A stretch of 64,000 nt of DNA from Dasypus novemcinctus (taxonomy: Eukaryota > Chordata > Mammalia > Cingulata > Dasypodidae), in the NCBI RefSeq assembly GCF_030445035.2, contig NC_080695.1, forward strand, positions 57,305,954-57,369,953. The letters run 5' to 3'. A program made the position numbers and the translations under genes. Positions 1-12,400 of this stretch are shown one piece after another. Every line of letters begins with the position of its first letter. Within the stretch, counting starts at the first letter, position 1. The notes beneath the pieces are model-generated. The model ran no database searches and had not been told where the DNA came from. It was given only the letters and a program-made list of their open reading frames with translations.

Positions 1-453
1 CCCTCACACTAAACAGAGACTTCCAGGTATGTTCCACCTCCACGTTTGAATTCGTTAATATTGAAGAAAATTGTGTTATTTTGGGAAAATAGACCTTTGC
101 ATCATGTAATGTGGTTCCCCCACCCCCAAGTTTGCTGGTACCTGCATTCTTTTGTCTTTTTGGTTCTTTAATCCAAAGTTCTTTTTTTCTTCGTTTAGGA
201 CAAGCTTTCAGTGATCCTTTAAATTAGCCATTTTAGTAGCTGAGGGAAGGCTTGAGCCTTGACAAGAAATACCTGTGTACACCCCAAGGAGAAAGTGAGG
301 GTCTTTAACTTTAGTGCCCATGGGATCAGCAAAATGCTTCTGAATGCTGAGGCTGTTATAATTAAGCATAGCAATTGCTTGTGCACAGACAGCTTTTGTC
401 GCAGATGCATCCTGTAGTGACCTTTCAGCACTGTTCGTCTAATCTTTCTCTAG

Positions 454-710
454 GCCAGAAGCCTTTTAGAAGGTCCCTGAGAGGCTCAGATGCCTTCAGT
501 GAGACAAGCTCAGTCAGTCACATTGAAGACTTAGAAAAGATGGAGCATCTGTCCAGTGGGCCAGAACAAGACACCCAAGAGGCTACCTGCCCTGGGCAGC
601 AGCCGGGGGATCCTGCCCTTCAGGATGCAGACCAAACCGAGGCCCTCCAGGCCGGGACCCAGCGCCCAGAAGACTGCCCACAGGGAGAAGAGACGGAGAG
701 CTTAAGATAA
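454..710 (+). CDS. PDXDC1: PDXDC1, last coding exon (partial gene)
   Basis: Terminal coding exon of pyridoxal-dependent decarboxylase domain-containing protein 1, a PLP-fold protein of poorly known activity. The exon opens after a tctctag acceptor whose AG is at 452-453. It starts with two bases of a split Gly codon, reads QKPFRRSLRGSDAF then SETSSVSHIEDLEKMEHLS, and ends ESLR with TAA at 708-710. This matches the human PDXDC1 C terminus as I recall it, including the Ser-rich patch followed by a Glu/Gln-rich, low-complexity tail. That tail is the fastest-changing part of the protein and differs freely from human. The PLP domain exons lie left of the window. NTAN1 converges on it from the right, as in human. 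The gene identity is firm; the acceptor could shift by a few bases. Confidence 0.93.
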
Positions 711-2071
711 AATTCAGTGTTGGTTTGAGACTGTACTGAATATTGTTTCAGGGAAGATGAAGTTATATTGAAAATGTGAACTGTGCCACATACTAATAAA
801 TAGGAATTACTGTTATTTGTGCTTAACTGGGATTTTTGCACAAATATTTGCCTGAAGGCCAGGCTTTCTAGGAGGGCAGTTGAATGTTCAATTTAATGGT
901 ATGTTGAACAACAAACAACTATTGTTTCTATCTTAACCAACTGTAGTTAATACCATTTTTCCCTAAGTTACCACAAACACTTTTTATTCAAAAAGAACAC
1001 TTATAATTTCAAGTGCCTGCCACTTGGAACATTTGCTGTTATCTTTCTAAACATAGGTGTAAATTATTAGGTTGCACGTAACTTTTTCGTAAATAGCTTT
1101 CTTTTAGAACTCTCTGGGTTTTCTACTGTACTTCTACAGAGGAGAGACAGCATTCTTTGCCATATGTTTGAGTTGGTGTTTTAGTTTGATCAAGTTGCAG
1201 TGTACAACTGGATTGTTTTTGGCTTAAAGGAGAATGGGTTTCAGTGGGACTGTAAGTAAGTGTGTCAGAAGCCCTCTCCTGCCACCCCCAACTGCTGCTT
1301 TTCCTGGAGACTAAGTAAGGACTGTGTCCGCTCAAGCTGTGGCAGGGTTATCACACATGGTAGACTGGGCAGTGCTTCTGTCTGTGACTTTCCTCTGCCA
1401 CAAATCTATTTCTCCCTTTATATACTATTTGTAAACAAATTAAAAGGACTCATCTGTTAAGAATAACTGTAAAGTCTGATCATATATATATAAATTTTTT
1501 TAATGCTGGTAAAGCTTTTAAATTGGCACACAGTACAGAGTGTGCTCACTTCTATGTTTACGATATGAACACCTGATACATATTCCCCTTAAGAGCCTAA
1601 TATTACATATGCTGTATAGCACCTAGTTAAGTTCAAAATAAGTATACCTTTGACCTGTCTCACAATTACGAAGCTTCTGTAGCTTCTGTTCCTTCAGCAG
1701 TTCACCCTCTTTGGCCCAACTCAGAAATAAGAACCAGAAAAGTCATCTTTCTCAGGCTGATGAAGCCAGATTGCTACTGAAATAATTGGAAGCAAGCCCT
1801 GAATTACTGCCTATTTCTACTCTTCCAAAGTAAACTGCATCATTTCATTTATTGTAAGTAAAGGCTGGCCCCTGTGCCTTTTTCATCCAGCAAATTCAAG
1901 GTATAGATCTTTTTAAAATGGTGGGGAACTCACATTGGGTTTGTGGCTTGGAGTATTGTTATCCCTTCTATACCACACTAAGCTTAATTACACTCTGATT
2001 TCATGTTATTTCTGACATTTGGCATTCAAAGTCATCAGAGTAGGTTTTTGTTTTTTTTGGTGTTTGTGTTG

Positions 2072-2092
2072 GTGTGTGTGTGTGTGTGTGTG
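2072..2092. repeat. (GT)n microsatellite
   Basis: About ten GT units inside the PDXDC1 3' UTR, directly upstream of the SINE heads. Confidence 0.9.
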
Positions 2093-2132
2093 CAAATGAT
2101 TAAACAAAGTATGTTTTTCTTTTCTTTTTCTT

Positions 2133-2338
2133 CTGGGGTACCGGGGCCAGGTAGTGAGCCTGGGACCTCATATGTGGGAAGCTGGCACTCAACCACTGAG
2201 TCCCATCAGCAATCCTGAGTTATTTTTTTTGTTTGTTTGCTTGTTTTTGTTTTGTTTTTAGGAGGTACTGGGAACCAAACCTGGGACCTCCCATGTGGGA
2301 AGCACACATTCAACTGCTTGAGCCACATCCACTCTCCC
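2133..2338 (-). mobile_element. Two tRNA-SINE heads, antisense
   Basis: Two stretches (about 2133-2220 and 2260-2338) read on the minus strand as tRNA-like SINE heads. Each shows, on the plus strand, the pattern 'gggacctc..atgtgggaagc..caac..ctgagcc' that marks the DAS-type head. A T-rich spacer (the A-tail of the second on the minus strand) separates them, suggesting one inserted beside the other. The related segment at 61.8 kb lacks both, so it keeps the empty site. Confidence 0.7.
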
Positions 2339-3129
2339 GTTTATTTGGTGCAATGAAGTATAGCAAATAAAATGGGGAAGGGGTAAATTATCACCTTTAA
2401 CAAGATTAATTTTTAAATGTTTTTATATTTGAAATTGTTAATTTGGTTTTACTGAAACAGAATCTCACCCTTAAGATACTATTTGAATGTTGGTTTCAAT
2501 AAAGGTTCTTGAAATTGTTACTAATGCGTTCAGTTCATAAGTCTATTACTTGGGCATGATGATTATACGAGCTTTTCTGTATATCTTAATTTGACTTCCT
2601 TGTAGAGAGCAACTTCAGGAAAACAAGTGCCTAAAAATAAAACTTGCACAATAACCACAATTAAGGCATTATTTAATGACCTAATACCTAAAAAAAACAG
2701 ATTTACCAGTGGTCTTATATAACTCTGAGATTAAATTTAGCTTCATAATAATGATGTTTTAGAGATAATTGGAGAACTGCAGAGATCAAATCCTATTTTC
2801 TCTCTGAACCTTTCATCCCATTTATTCAGAAATCAGTTTTGAAGAACTAAAACATTTGGGGGCCAAAAAAAAGCCTTTGAGATACATAAATCCTCACTGA
2901 ATTACTGTTTTAATTTTTTTTTTTTCCCCCACAAACTCGACTGCAGTTTTTACCTTGATTCATTAGAAATTCCTAACCTATCTGAAATAGCTGCTTATAG
3001 AACAAGTGAGACAGGTAGCTTTCTCCTCTGCCCTTTATTACTAACCCAAAAGAAAAGGCTGGCCCAATATTGACTTTGTGGTAAAAAGCAAGAAGTAAAT
3101 TTAAACAAATGCCTTTGACAAAATAAGAT

Positions 3130-3135
3130 TTTATT
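3130..3135 (-). promoter_or_regulatory. NTAN1: NTAN1 candidate poly(A) signal
   Basis: The minus strand reads AATAAA (tttatt on plus) 125 bases past the NTAN1 stop. A second copy lies at 3034-3039. Either would give a short 3' UTR ending several hundred bases from the probable PDXDC1 3' end. Confidence 0.55.
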
Positions 3136-3259
3136 TTGAAAGACACTGAGTAAAGAGACCTAAGACTCAACTGGTGTAGATTACAAATTCATAGTCTTTC
3201 CAACCCCACCAATGGTCTTTGTCATACCAAAAAGTTGCTTTCTTTGGTAATTCCTAGTT

Positions 3260-3439
3260 TTAGCTTCCTGGAGAAGAGATCTTTTCCCATAAGCCGTCTT
3301 CATTTTTTTTGTAGAGTAGAGCTTTATTTCCAGGAAACAGCGTGTCGGTTGGAGATGGGTATTTTTTTAAAAACATCAAGGTGGATCGGATATGGTCCAC
3401 AAAGTGGGAGGGCTCAGCCAGAGGTGACGTGGAAAGGTT
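3260..3439 (-). CDS. NTAN1: NTAN1 coding exon 10 with stop
   Basis: Residues 252-310, NLSTSPLAEPSHFVDHIRS through WEKISSPGS, then TAA at 3262-3260. Acceptor TTTCAG. Confidence 0.96.
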   Translation of the reverse strand, partial: NLSTSPLAEPSHFVDHIRSTLMFLKKYPSPTDTLFPGNKALLYKKNEDGLWEKISSPGS

Positions 3440-6400
3440 CTGAAAAAGAAGGTTAAGGGCATGAGAGAAGAGCACCCTTAACTCTGTTGCCCTACTTTGA
3501 TAAAGATGTCAAATTGCTTTGTGTTCCTTGGACACTGATCAAGATGTTCTCAGAATTCTGTGTGTATGTGCAGCTTTGGAAAATTACATAAGAAACAAGT
3601 TGCTGGGTTAATGAGGAAAAAAGCAGTTCACTGCTTCAGCTTTACCTATGCAGATTTCTATCCAGGACATTATTTCTTATTCCCAATTGATAATAAAAGT
3701 TAAATGGGGTCTGCCAATGGCACCCTAAAAACAATGCCCACAGAAGGAAAAGGTGACTGTTATCTTATCTAAACCCTTTTTTTCCTTACAGATGAGAACC
3801 AGGGTCCAGAGATTTAAGACTTACCCAACCAGTAAATTCTTACCTCTAGTATTTCCTTATCATCTTGCTGCAACCAGAAATCCACATGGGGAAATGGCAT
3901 CCAGTAATATGGTCCTATACGAAGTTGTTCTGTCTTTGCATCATATATGCTAATCATCTAAAAAAGAACATTTCAAGGATACAATTTCAGGAGTAATCTC
4001 TTCTCACATCTTACCATTAATGCAAGTTCCAGTGTAATCTAGTATTTAAGCATTTGTCTGGATAAAAATTTTTAAAATTCTGTCTCACATAATAAGAAAA
4101 GTTGCTGCTTACTGAATACTTTCATTATGTCTGGTACTGCACTTTGTGGATAACATGTATTATTTTGTTTAGTCCTGCAGTCCCATTTTGGGTGAACCTG
4201 CCTCAAATAGGAGGCCCACTGCCCAGTCAGGTGTCCAGGAAGCATGAGAATAGCTGATCACCAAACCCAGGTGTGTCTGGCCAAAACAAAGTCCATGGTC
4301 CTCCCTCCTACAGAAACATTGCCTTATCATATATATCCCAAGCAGCTTGCAGCTTACAAACATACAACTCTTGTTGCCCCATCACAAGAAAGGAAAAACC
4401 AATTTGCAAAAAGCTAATTTACCAACTGACCTATTCTCTGAATTCCCAAATTTGCCAGTGGTAGTTTTCAGCTTGACCAGCAGTTGTTCAATTTTGGTTT
4501 CTGAGACTGAAATACGTTCTTCTGAATATTAATTAAATTAAGGTTATTATGCTCCTTAAGAAATTGCACAAGGAATCCTAAAAATGTTAAAGGATTGGCA
4601 AAACCACTGAATCCAAATGTATTTTTCATTGAAAATGTCAGCATTTCATAAACGAGCAGATTGCTTTTTGGGTGCTCTGAATGTGATTTGTTTTTTCACA
4701 CTTTAAGCATTTTTAAAAATTCTATCCATCCCTCAAATGGCATGCAAATGTTAGATTTTTGAGTGTTTAAAATTTAAAAAAAAATTTTTTTTTCATTAAA
4801 AAGCACCCGAAAGGAACCAGAATTTTAAATTAATTTGATCATTTTTCAGGTAAATTAAGTCCCTCCAGCAAAGTGATCTTCAGTGACCTGGTCCAGAAGA
4901 CTGCATTATCTCAAAGTACAGCGAGGAGAAACCTTACTTGGCGCTTCCTGGCTTCCCTTGCTTAAAGAACCTCTAGATATATATTCTCTTTGGATCTGGA
5001 TGCCGTGCATTCACACGTACCTCTCTCCACTTTTTAGACACTGAACTAAATTCTTGAGCTTATAATCTAAAAACATTTATTACTCTTCTATGTATGTGTG
5101 TGTGGGGGGAGGTGGTCCCTGATAATTTCCATCCTCAAAGAAGCCGATATAAACTTTTCCTTTCTAAGATCTATAAAAATTAAGGCTTAGGAGTTTGATG
5201 CCTTCCCCCCGCCTCAAGCCCTTAACACAAAGATGATTTCAAACTCACCGGTCCTCCTGTTAGAGCACGTGCGGCACGCAGCTCCTCCTCTGGACCTCGA
5301 TCTTGAAAGGAGGCTCTGTAAATCTCTGCAGTTTTAATGTTGACAGCTGTGAGGGGCAACAGATGACTTTCAATTGGCAAAAGATTAAAATGGAAAATGT
5401 GCATAGTCTCAACGTTTCTACAGAGACAGAATATATGGATAAAAGAGTCGCCAAGAAAAAGAAAGAATGGAAACTGAACAAAATTACCCTTAAGTGCCTG
5501 TAGTTCCCCTTTTCTGGAAAGGGAAAATACAACCTTTTAGCCAAGCATCTCACTACAAATAGCTGGGGCCTGAGTTGGACTACTCATTAGGGAAGACTTG
5601 CTTCCAGAGAGCGGCTGCTCCTCCTAACAGCCCCGCTTCCTGGGGCATGTTCTTCCAACAGGCGTGGGCCACAGCCCCCTGGTCAGCTCTGCGGCCAAAT
5701 GTGTTCACGGCTGAGAACAGAAGTGTGGCCTGTGATCTCGGCAAAGTCTAGTGTTTTTCGTTTCTGCGGATTTCTATTTACTACCTACCTCAGACTTTAT
5801 AAAGTTAAAGAGAATAAAATAACGAACACCTAAGTAGCCACCACCCAGCTAAATAAATACCACGGATCCGGCAGAAGCCCTAGGCAAGCACAGCCATTTT
5901 CATCCCAGACCCTCAGAACACTAGGGGCTGTCACAGGAGGGAGGCCGCAGGGTCTTTAGCCTAATGGCCTGACACTTGCTTCTGTGGAAACCTTACTCGG
6001 TTCCCTATGTATAAAAGATTAAAATGCCTCCTGGACCCCAGCACACCTGGCCTCGGAGGACATGCGGGGAGCTCTGTTATGGGGTGACACATCTGTATTT
6101 GCCGCCTTGTTCTTCAGTCGCAGAATGTGGATCTTCTCTCTTTTGTAGAAAAAGAGAAGAGAGGTCCAGCTAACTTGCCGAAGGTCTCTCAGCAACTATA
6201 CCGAGGAGCTAGGTAGGATTTGACCTCAGTCTGTAGGAGATCACCAGCAGTGGGGAGCACTATTTTGCCTGCCTTGTCAACCTGTAACCACACCTCCAAC
6301 CCTGAAATAAACCCCTACTTACCAATGCCATAAATTATTGGAAAGTGTTTTTCATTTTCTTCTCGATCATTTAATTCTAACAGGAAAAAAAGGAAAAAAT

Positions 6401-9400
6401 TTAAGAAATATTAAACAGTTTTTATTTTACATAAAAATGGCCAAGAAGGAATCCCCCATTGCAAAGGGAAAAAAAAAATCCAGGAATAAATGGACTTTTC
6501 CTGTTTCCCTACTGAGAGGCAGGTTAGTTAAATTTACATTGAACAAACTGCCACTCCCAGAATTCCTGCGTCCTGGCAATCTGCTGTGCAAGGTGGTAGC
6601 TCCTCTGTGAAATCCAGTCCCTGTCTCCCTTCCAGGAGTAGAGAGAGGCTTCTGGAAATCCCAAGGACAAAAAGATGAGTTGTACTTGAGCAGGCTCAGC
6701 ATCTGATTTGAAGGCTGAGCAGGATTTGGACACCGGGAAATAGAGGAAGGCAGTTCCAGCAGATGGGAAAAGCTGGATCCAAAAGTCAGCAAAGCATCAA
6801 CTAATTGTGCTTCTACCACTGAGGTCCTGCTTGAAGGAGAAGGGTAAGAAGTTCCCAAAATCGGCCTTGTTTGGGAAAGATGGCAGAACTTACCTGTCAC
6901 ACATAATGTCACCAAGTGAATATCATCTTCTTGTCTGTCAAATTCACCTACAATTAGAATTTTAAAACTGATGTCAAAAAAAGTTCCTTTAATTAGCAGA
7001 ACATACTCTGAGCAAGTTAAGAGGGGGAGGGCAGGGCCAGAAGGCAGCTGCTCAGTCTCTGCTCCACTGCCCTTTCGGCCACAACCTGGCCTGCGAGCGG
7101 CCAGACCCACGTGAGCCCTCCCCCACTGCCGTGCGACAGACACTCCCAGCCCTGAGACCAGAGGAAACCCTGACGAGGCTTTCCGCTTCCCTCTTCATCC
7201 TCAGAGGGCCGGGGGAGAGATTCCTAAGAGCAGATATTTACTCTTTTCCTAAGTAACGTTTTTTTTTTTTCCTGATTATCAGAGTCATAAAAAATTTGAT
7301 CATTCTGAAAAGTGTGGAAAACACAGGAGAGTATAAGGAAGGTTTTTAATGCCCATAATCCCACTGTTAATAGTCATTATATTTTCTTCCATATTTCTCT
7401 GTGCATAGCTGAGTTCATACCATGTAGACAATTTTATATCCTGATTTGTTTTGGATACAGGCATTTTTTTCGTGTAATTAAAACCTTTTACTAAGTATTA
7501 ATTTAATGGCTAGGTAACTATTTCCCTACTGTTGGACACTCAAATTGTTTCCTATTATAAATAATGCTCTACACCTCTCATCTTTGGGCATAAATCTCTG
7601 CATATATCAGAGTATTTTCTTAGAACAGATTCCCAGATGTGGAATCACTGGGTCAAAGGATATGAACCATTTTAAGACCCTGGACACACTGCCAGATTGC
7701 TTTCTCAATAGGTTGTTCCAATTTATGTTCTGACACTGTGTGAGGCTGCCTACCTCACTGCCTCATGGGTTAACACTGAACCATGTCTTTCTTATAAAAA
7801 CAAAACAACTAATTTAATAAGGAAAAAAGTGTTTTAATTTTCTGTAACAGATGGAAACAGAAATTTCTGCCAGGAGGGTGGTTCTGTTTTACACAACTGA
7901 GTTTAATATTTTGGAATGAATCCATTTCTATTTTAAAAGACAGCCTTGTTCCCTATTCCTGTTGGCCCCCAGCCATTCAGCTCTCTGCTATCAATCTTTA
8001 TATACTACGATTCCAAACGGAGCAGTTCCTGCTGCTTTGTCACCTCAAGTGTGTGTGCCTCTCTTAAGTTTTGTGTTAATTGGGATTTTTATCCAAGAAA
8101 AAATAGGTAGAAGTTTTAATCAAATTTAGGGGGGAAAGGGAACTTACTAAGAAGTTGATGAGTAAGTTTTTGTGACAACTGCCTATCGTCACTGAAGCCT
8201 CCCACGAGGTGTACTTCCAGCCTGGCAAAGAGATGGGACGGAGGTCAGAGGCCAGCACAACACATTGACAGCGTGCACTGGTTTCACTTTGAATTTTAGT
8301 TCTCAGCTTCCACGAACCATTGCTCTACAGCAGGGCTTCTGAGCCTTATCCTGTCATGGCCGACAGAGAAAAGATTTGTGGCACACTGAAGAAACGGGAG
8401 GATGCCACGGCAAGCTTCTGGGAACCCTGCTGAGGCCTGAGGGGATCCACATCGTAACACAGATGTGAGGCCTCGATGCAGGAAGAAGCAGCACTGTTCT
8501 AGAAGAATATGATTACATCATGTTATTTACCCACCCAAAGCAGGGTACTTCCAAAAACCTCTTAAATATCTTAGCCTAAGAGGACTGGGGTATAGGACTG
8601 GGAAGGGAAGAAAATGTAGGTCGATTAAAGCCCGTTTTAGACACCAAATCTTGGTGTGTATTTCCGTCTTCCTCTTCCATTTCTCAGCAAGCTCTGTTCT
8701 TTCCCCATTTCCCAATAAAGTCTTTATACTGGCCAAATTAAAAAAAAACACCCATTTTGTGGAGGCGTTGAATTAGTTTCTTGACAGGTTTTCTCATTTG
8801 ATGTCTACCATATCTTGGTGAGAGAGTATCATCTCCATTTTAGAGAGGAGGGAACTTGGAGTCATCAAATAAAACCTAGGTCTGTTTCTAAAGCACATGT
8901 TTATTCCACTATACCAGCTTTTCCTGAAGTGTATTCCATTGAACATTATCTGCATGAGATGGAAAAGTGTTCTTGGAATGAAATAAGAACAGGAAATCCT
9001 GTCTACTGTAGCTCCTCCCTAGAGAGTCACAAATGCACATTAGCAAAATAAGGCCTAGGAAGCTGTACAATTAAAAAACCAAACTAATTTTGTTAACCCT
9101 GGGTCTCCCACACTCACTTGCCTACTAATTCCCTTTTCCATGGCCTACAACAACATGGGAAACTAGTGCTTGGGAAAATGCTGCCATATTTCACACTGCC
9201 TTCTACCAGAGACAAAAACTTCTAAGGAATGATCCAGAATCTTATATGTACCCAGTACCAGGCCTAATTATCAAGTAGCCTCATAATAGACATTAAATAG
9301 TAAGAGGCTTCGCTCTCCACTGAGCTACCATGTTTGCCATCTGAGAAACCAAGACTCACCAAGAGCAAACCTTCCAGAATGGCCAAGAACAGATAAGGTT

Positions 9401-12400
9401 GACCTCACAATCATGTGCTGAGAACCAGAATCAGGTCTGCAGACAGGTCTGGTTATTTACTCTCCGGAGTGCAGTGCAAAATGGAATTGCAGGGCCCTGG
9501 TAAGCACAGGTCACATGCCCATGAAGCAGGCCTGCCTGTGGCATGGACTCAGCTACAAGAATTAAATTAAAAAGTTGATCTACATTGCCCTTGCAGAACT
9601 CTCAAAGAAAGATTTTTTTTTTTTAAGCCCTGGGGTTCCAAAAACTTCTATGCAACTGGAATTGTTCACTCAATGGCTACCTTAGACTTCAAATAAAATG
9701 ACAGCAATGCCTGCAAAAGTTGACATAAGAAAGGAGACAAAAAGAGGAGGTTATGAGTGAGCACTGGTTTTATAACCAGACCCATGTCCTAACCAGCTGT
9801 GTGACTCCAAGAAAGATGAATCTCAGTTTCCTCATCGGTAAAATGGAGATAGCACATCCTTCAGGTAACTATTGAGATCAGATGCTGTTGTGGACGGTGA
9901 GGTCAGAGGGCAGTCTTTACAGCAACCCATGGAGAAACAACTGACCCAGTGACATTTAAATTGCCACTCCTTGGGAAGCAAATGCAGCTCAGTGGTTGAA
10001 CGCCTGCTTCCCACGTACGAGATCCTGCGTTAATCCCTAGCACCTCCCTAAAAAAAAATAGCAACCCCTTACCACCTACCCACCCCATGGCTCTTCCCTG
10101 TTTTACTTTTCTCCAGTCCTTTCCACCATTTAACATCTTTTATAGTTATATTGTCTGTCTCCTTGCATTAGAATATAAACACCTTATGTGCAGGTTTTCT
10201 TATCTACTCTGCTTGCTGTTACATCCTTGGCACCTGTAACAAGTTTTTGCTCACAGGAAGCAGTCAACAAATAATTGCAGAGTGAATGAATGATTAAATG
10301 AGGAGATACCACATCATGGGTAACAAAACAAAGCCAAGACAATAGAAAAAGAAAATAAATCCATAGGTTCAACATCAAGCCTTCCATTTAAAACCTAGTA
10401 CTGTTTCCATGTGCAGGCCCATCGTCCATTCACTCAACAACAACTGGCCAAGTGCCAATACTGGGCCAAGTTCTGCTTTAGTGGAACAAGGCAGACACAG
10501 TGGTGTTGACATTCTATGTTGCTATAACACATCCAAAGCCATTTCCTTTACACAATGGGGCACAGTTCCCAGTGTCACATAGCAGTGTGTTGTGGAGCTC
10601 ACCTTCCACATTGAGAGTGGTTGGAAAAGGATTTTATGGAGTTCATGATCAAGGGGACCTCAGCTTTGGTGTCGGATCCATCACAATGTGTCAAGCAGGT
10701 AGCCCCATTACCTGAAGAACAAGGGTGAAATGACTCATGTTATTCCTGATGAGAACTGAGTAGGCAAGCCAAGTCTATTCCTGTCCATCTGGACCACCTC
10801 ATCTTTGTCCGTCCTGCAAGAAAGGAAATAGGAAAGTGTGTGCTGCCCAGCCAACCCAATCTGACCAGGGCAACTGGGAGATACCATGCAGGCTGGAAAA
10901 AAAGGTGAGCAAAGTCAGGTTTCAAATAGAACATCAGGAAACTCAAATTCAGAAATCAAATGGTCCCAAATGTTGGGTCAGTTAAGTAATGGTTTCCTTC
11001 ATCTCTCATACCTGTGTGCCTCAGGACCACAATGTGACAAGTGGTGGCATCATCAGAACCCAGAATGGAGATGGAGCCTGTTTAAAAAAGAAATAAAATA
11101 AAATATCCAATAGCCTTTTGTGATCATGCCCAATTCACTGCTTCCTAACCTACCATCCTTTGGGGAGGTCACTGCAAGCTCTCTTTGCTGAACATACAGA
11201 AGGCCCTGGGGTCCCACTTGTTGAACAGACTGACCTCTGAGAAGTCTGGCTCTTTCCTGTTTAATTAAAAAAAAAATAAAAATAGTGATGTAAATTAGTG
11301 AGGCTTGAGTAACTAGAGAGGAGGAGAGAGCCAAAGTGTACTCAAAGTGGGACACACTAGTTTGTCAGAGGTGTGTGTATGACTTGACAGAAAGGCTGAA
11401 ATAAAAAGACAACAATAATAATCACTTGGAACAATGCAAAGAAAACAATGAAATTCTGTCTTTTTTACCTATAAATCAAGATTTTAGTAGCTATGAAATA
11501 AGATGCAAAAACCCTTTATCCCAATCCCTTACTACAGAGTGTGAGACCCTTAACAATTTAAATTTTACAATTGTAAAAACAATCAGATAATATGAAATAA
11601 TGGCCTGGGTGGCTAAGAGACCACATGATTTTTTTTACTTTAAAGAGGAAGAGGGGTTAAGAACTTCTGCTAGCTCCTAATTTCTTTGACCTTTGAAATT
11701 CCACTTCTGGAAAGCTATATTGAGAAAACAGCTCTCAAATGCAGTTAGCACTGTGTTTAGGAAGGCAGAAAGCGGGAGCAGTGACGGAAGAGGTAAGGAA
11801 ATTACGCGGAAACAACTCACCACTCACTACTCAGTTGTAAAGAAATGAAGACTATGGAAAAAATAATTTGGAAATGTTAACTGAAAAATAAGATACAAAC
11901 ACATAAACTTGAAAAAAATGCTATAATACAACACTGCTAAAATGTAGGTCCACATAGGAAAAATTACTGGAAGGCAATTCACCAGTATAACCAAGGCTGT
12001 GTGGGAAGAGAGGAAATGCGAGGGATTTTACAAGCGGTTCTACTGGTGCTGTGGTCTTCTGTCTAGTCTCCAAATGTTCTGTGATGTAGTTATGCTATTA
12101 TTAAATGGAAACACAAAAAGGATTCCTCATAAATAAACGCATTTATGACAGGAGTATGTTAATATTAGGTGCCAAAAATTTGACTAACAGAATATTTATA
12201 TACATTCTTAAGCAGTAAGCCTGTAAAAAGAACTTAGGTATGTTTAATTCTTGGATGAAAACTGAATTAAACTTTTGTTTTCAAAAACGTCATATCTCGA
12301 TATGACAATACTGGAAATACATCAAAACTTTCATTTTAATTGCAACAAATTCTTATTCACATGTGTAAACACAGCCTATGTGTATACTGCCTGGACTTGA

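Larger units (their letters stand above)
711..2520 (+). other. PDXDC1: PDXDC1 3' UTR (probable extent)
   Basis: AT-rich non-coding sequence following the PDXDC1 stop. Candidate poly(A) signals AATAAA lie at 795-800, 2366-2371 and 2498-2503. The last has the best context (ttcaataaaggttcttg) and would set the long 3' end near 2520. A (GT)n run and two antisense tRNA-SINE heads interrupt it at 2070-2340. The part from about 1645 to 2475 recurs, diverged, at 61.39-61.96 kb. The end point is inferred only from the signal. Confidence 0.6.

Noticed and set aside
6427-7143. 238-codon minus-strand frame
   Set aside because: Only 6894-6947 within it is real coding (NTAN1 exon 6). The rest is intron read-through in a chance open frame and matches nothing.
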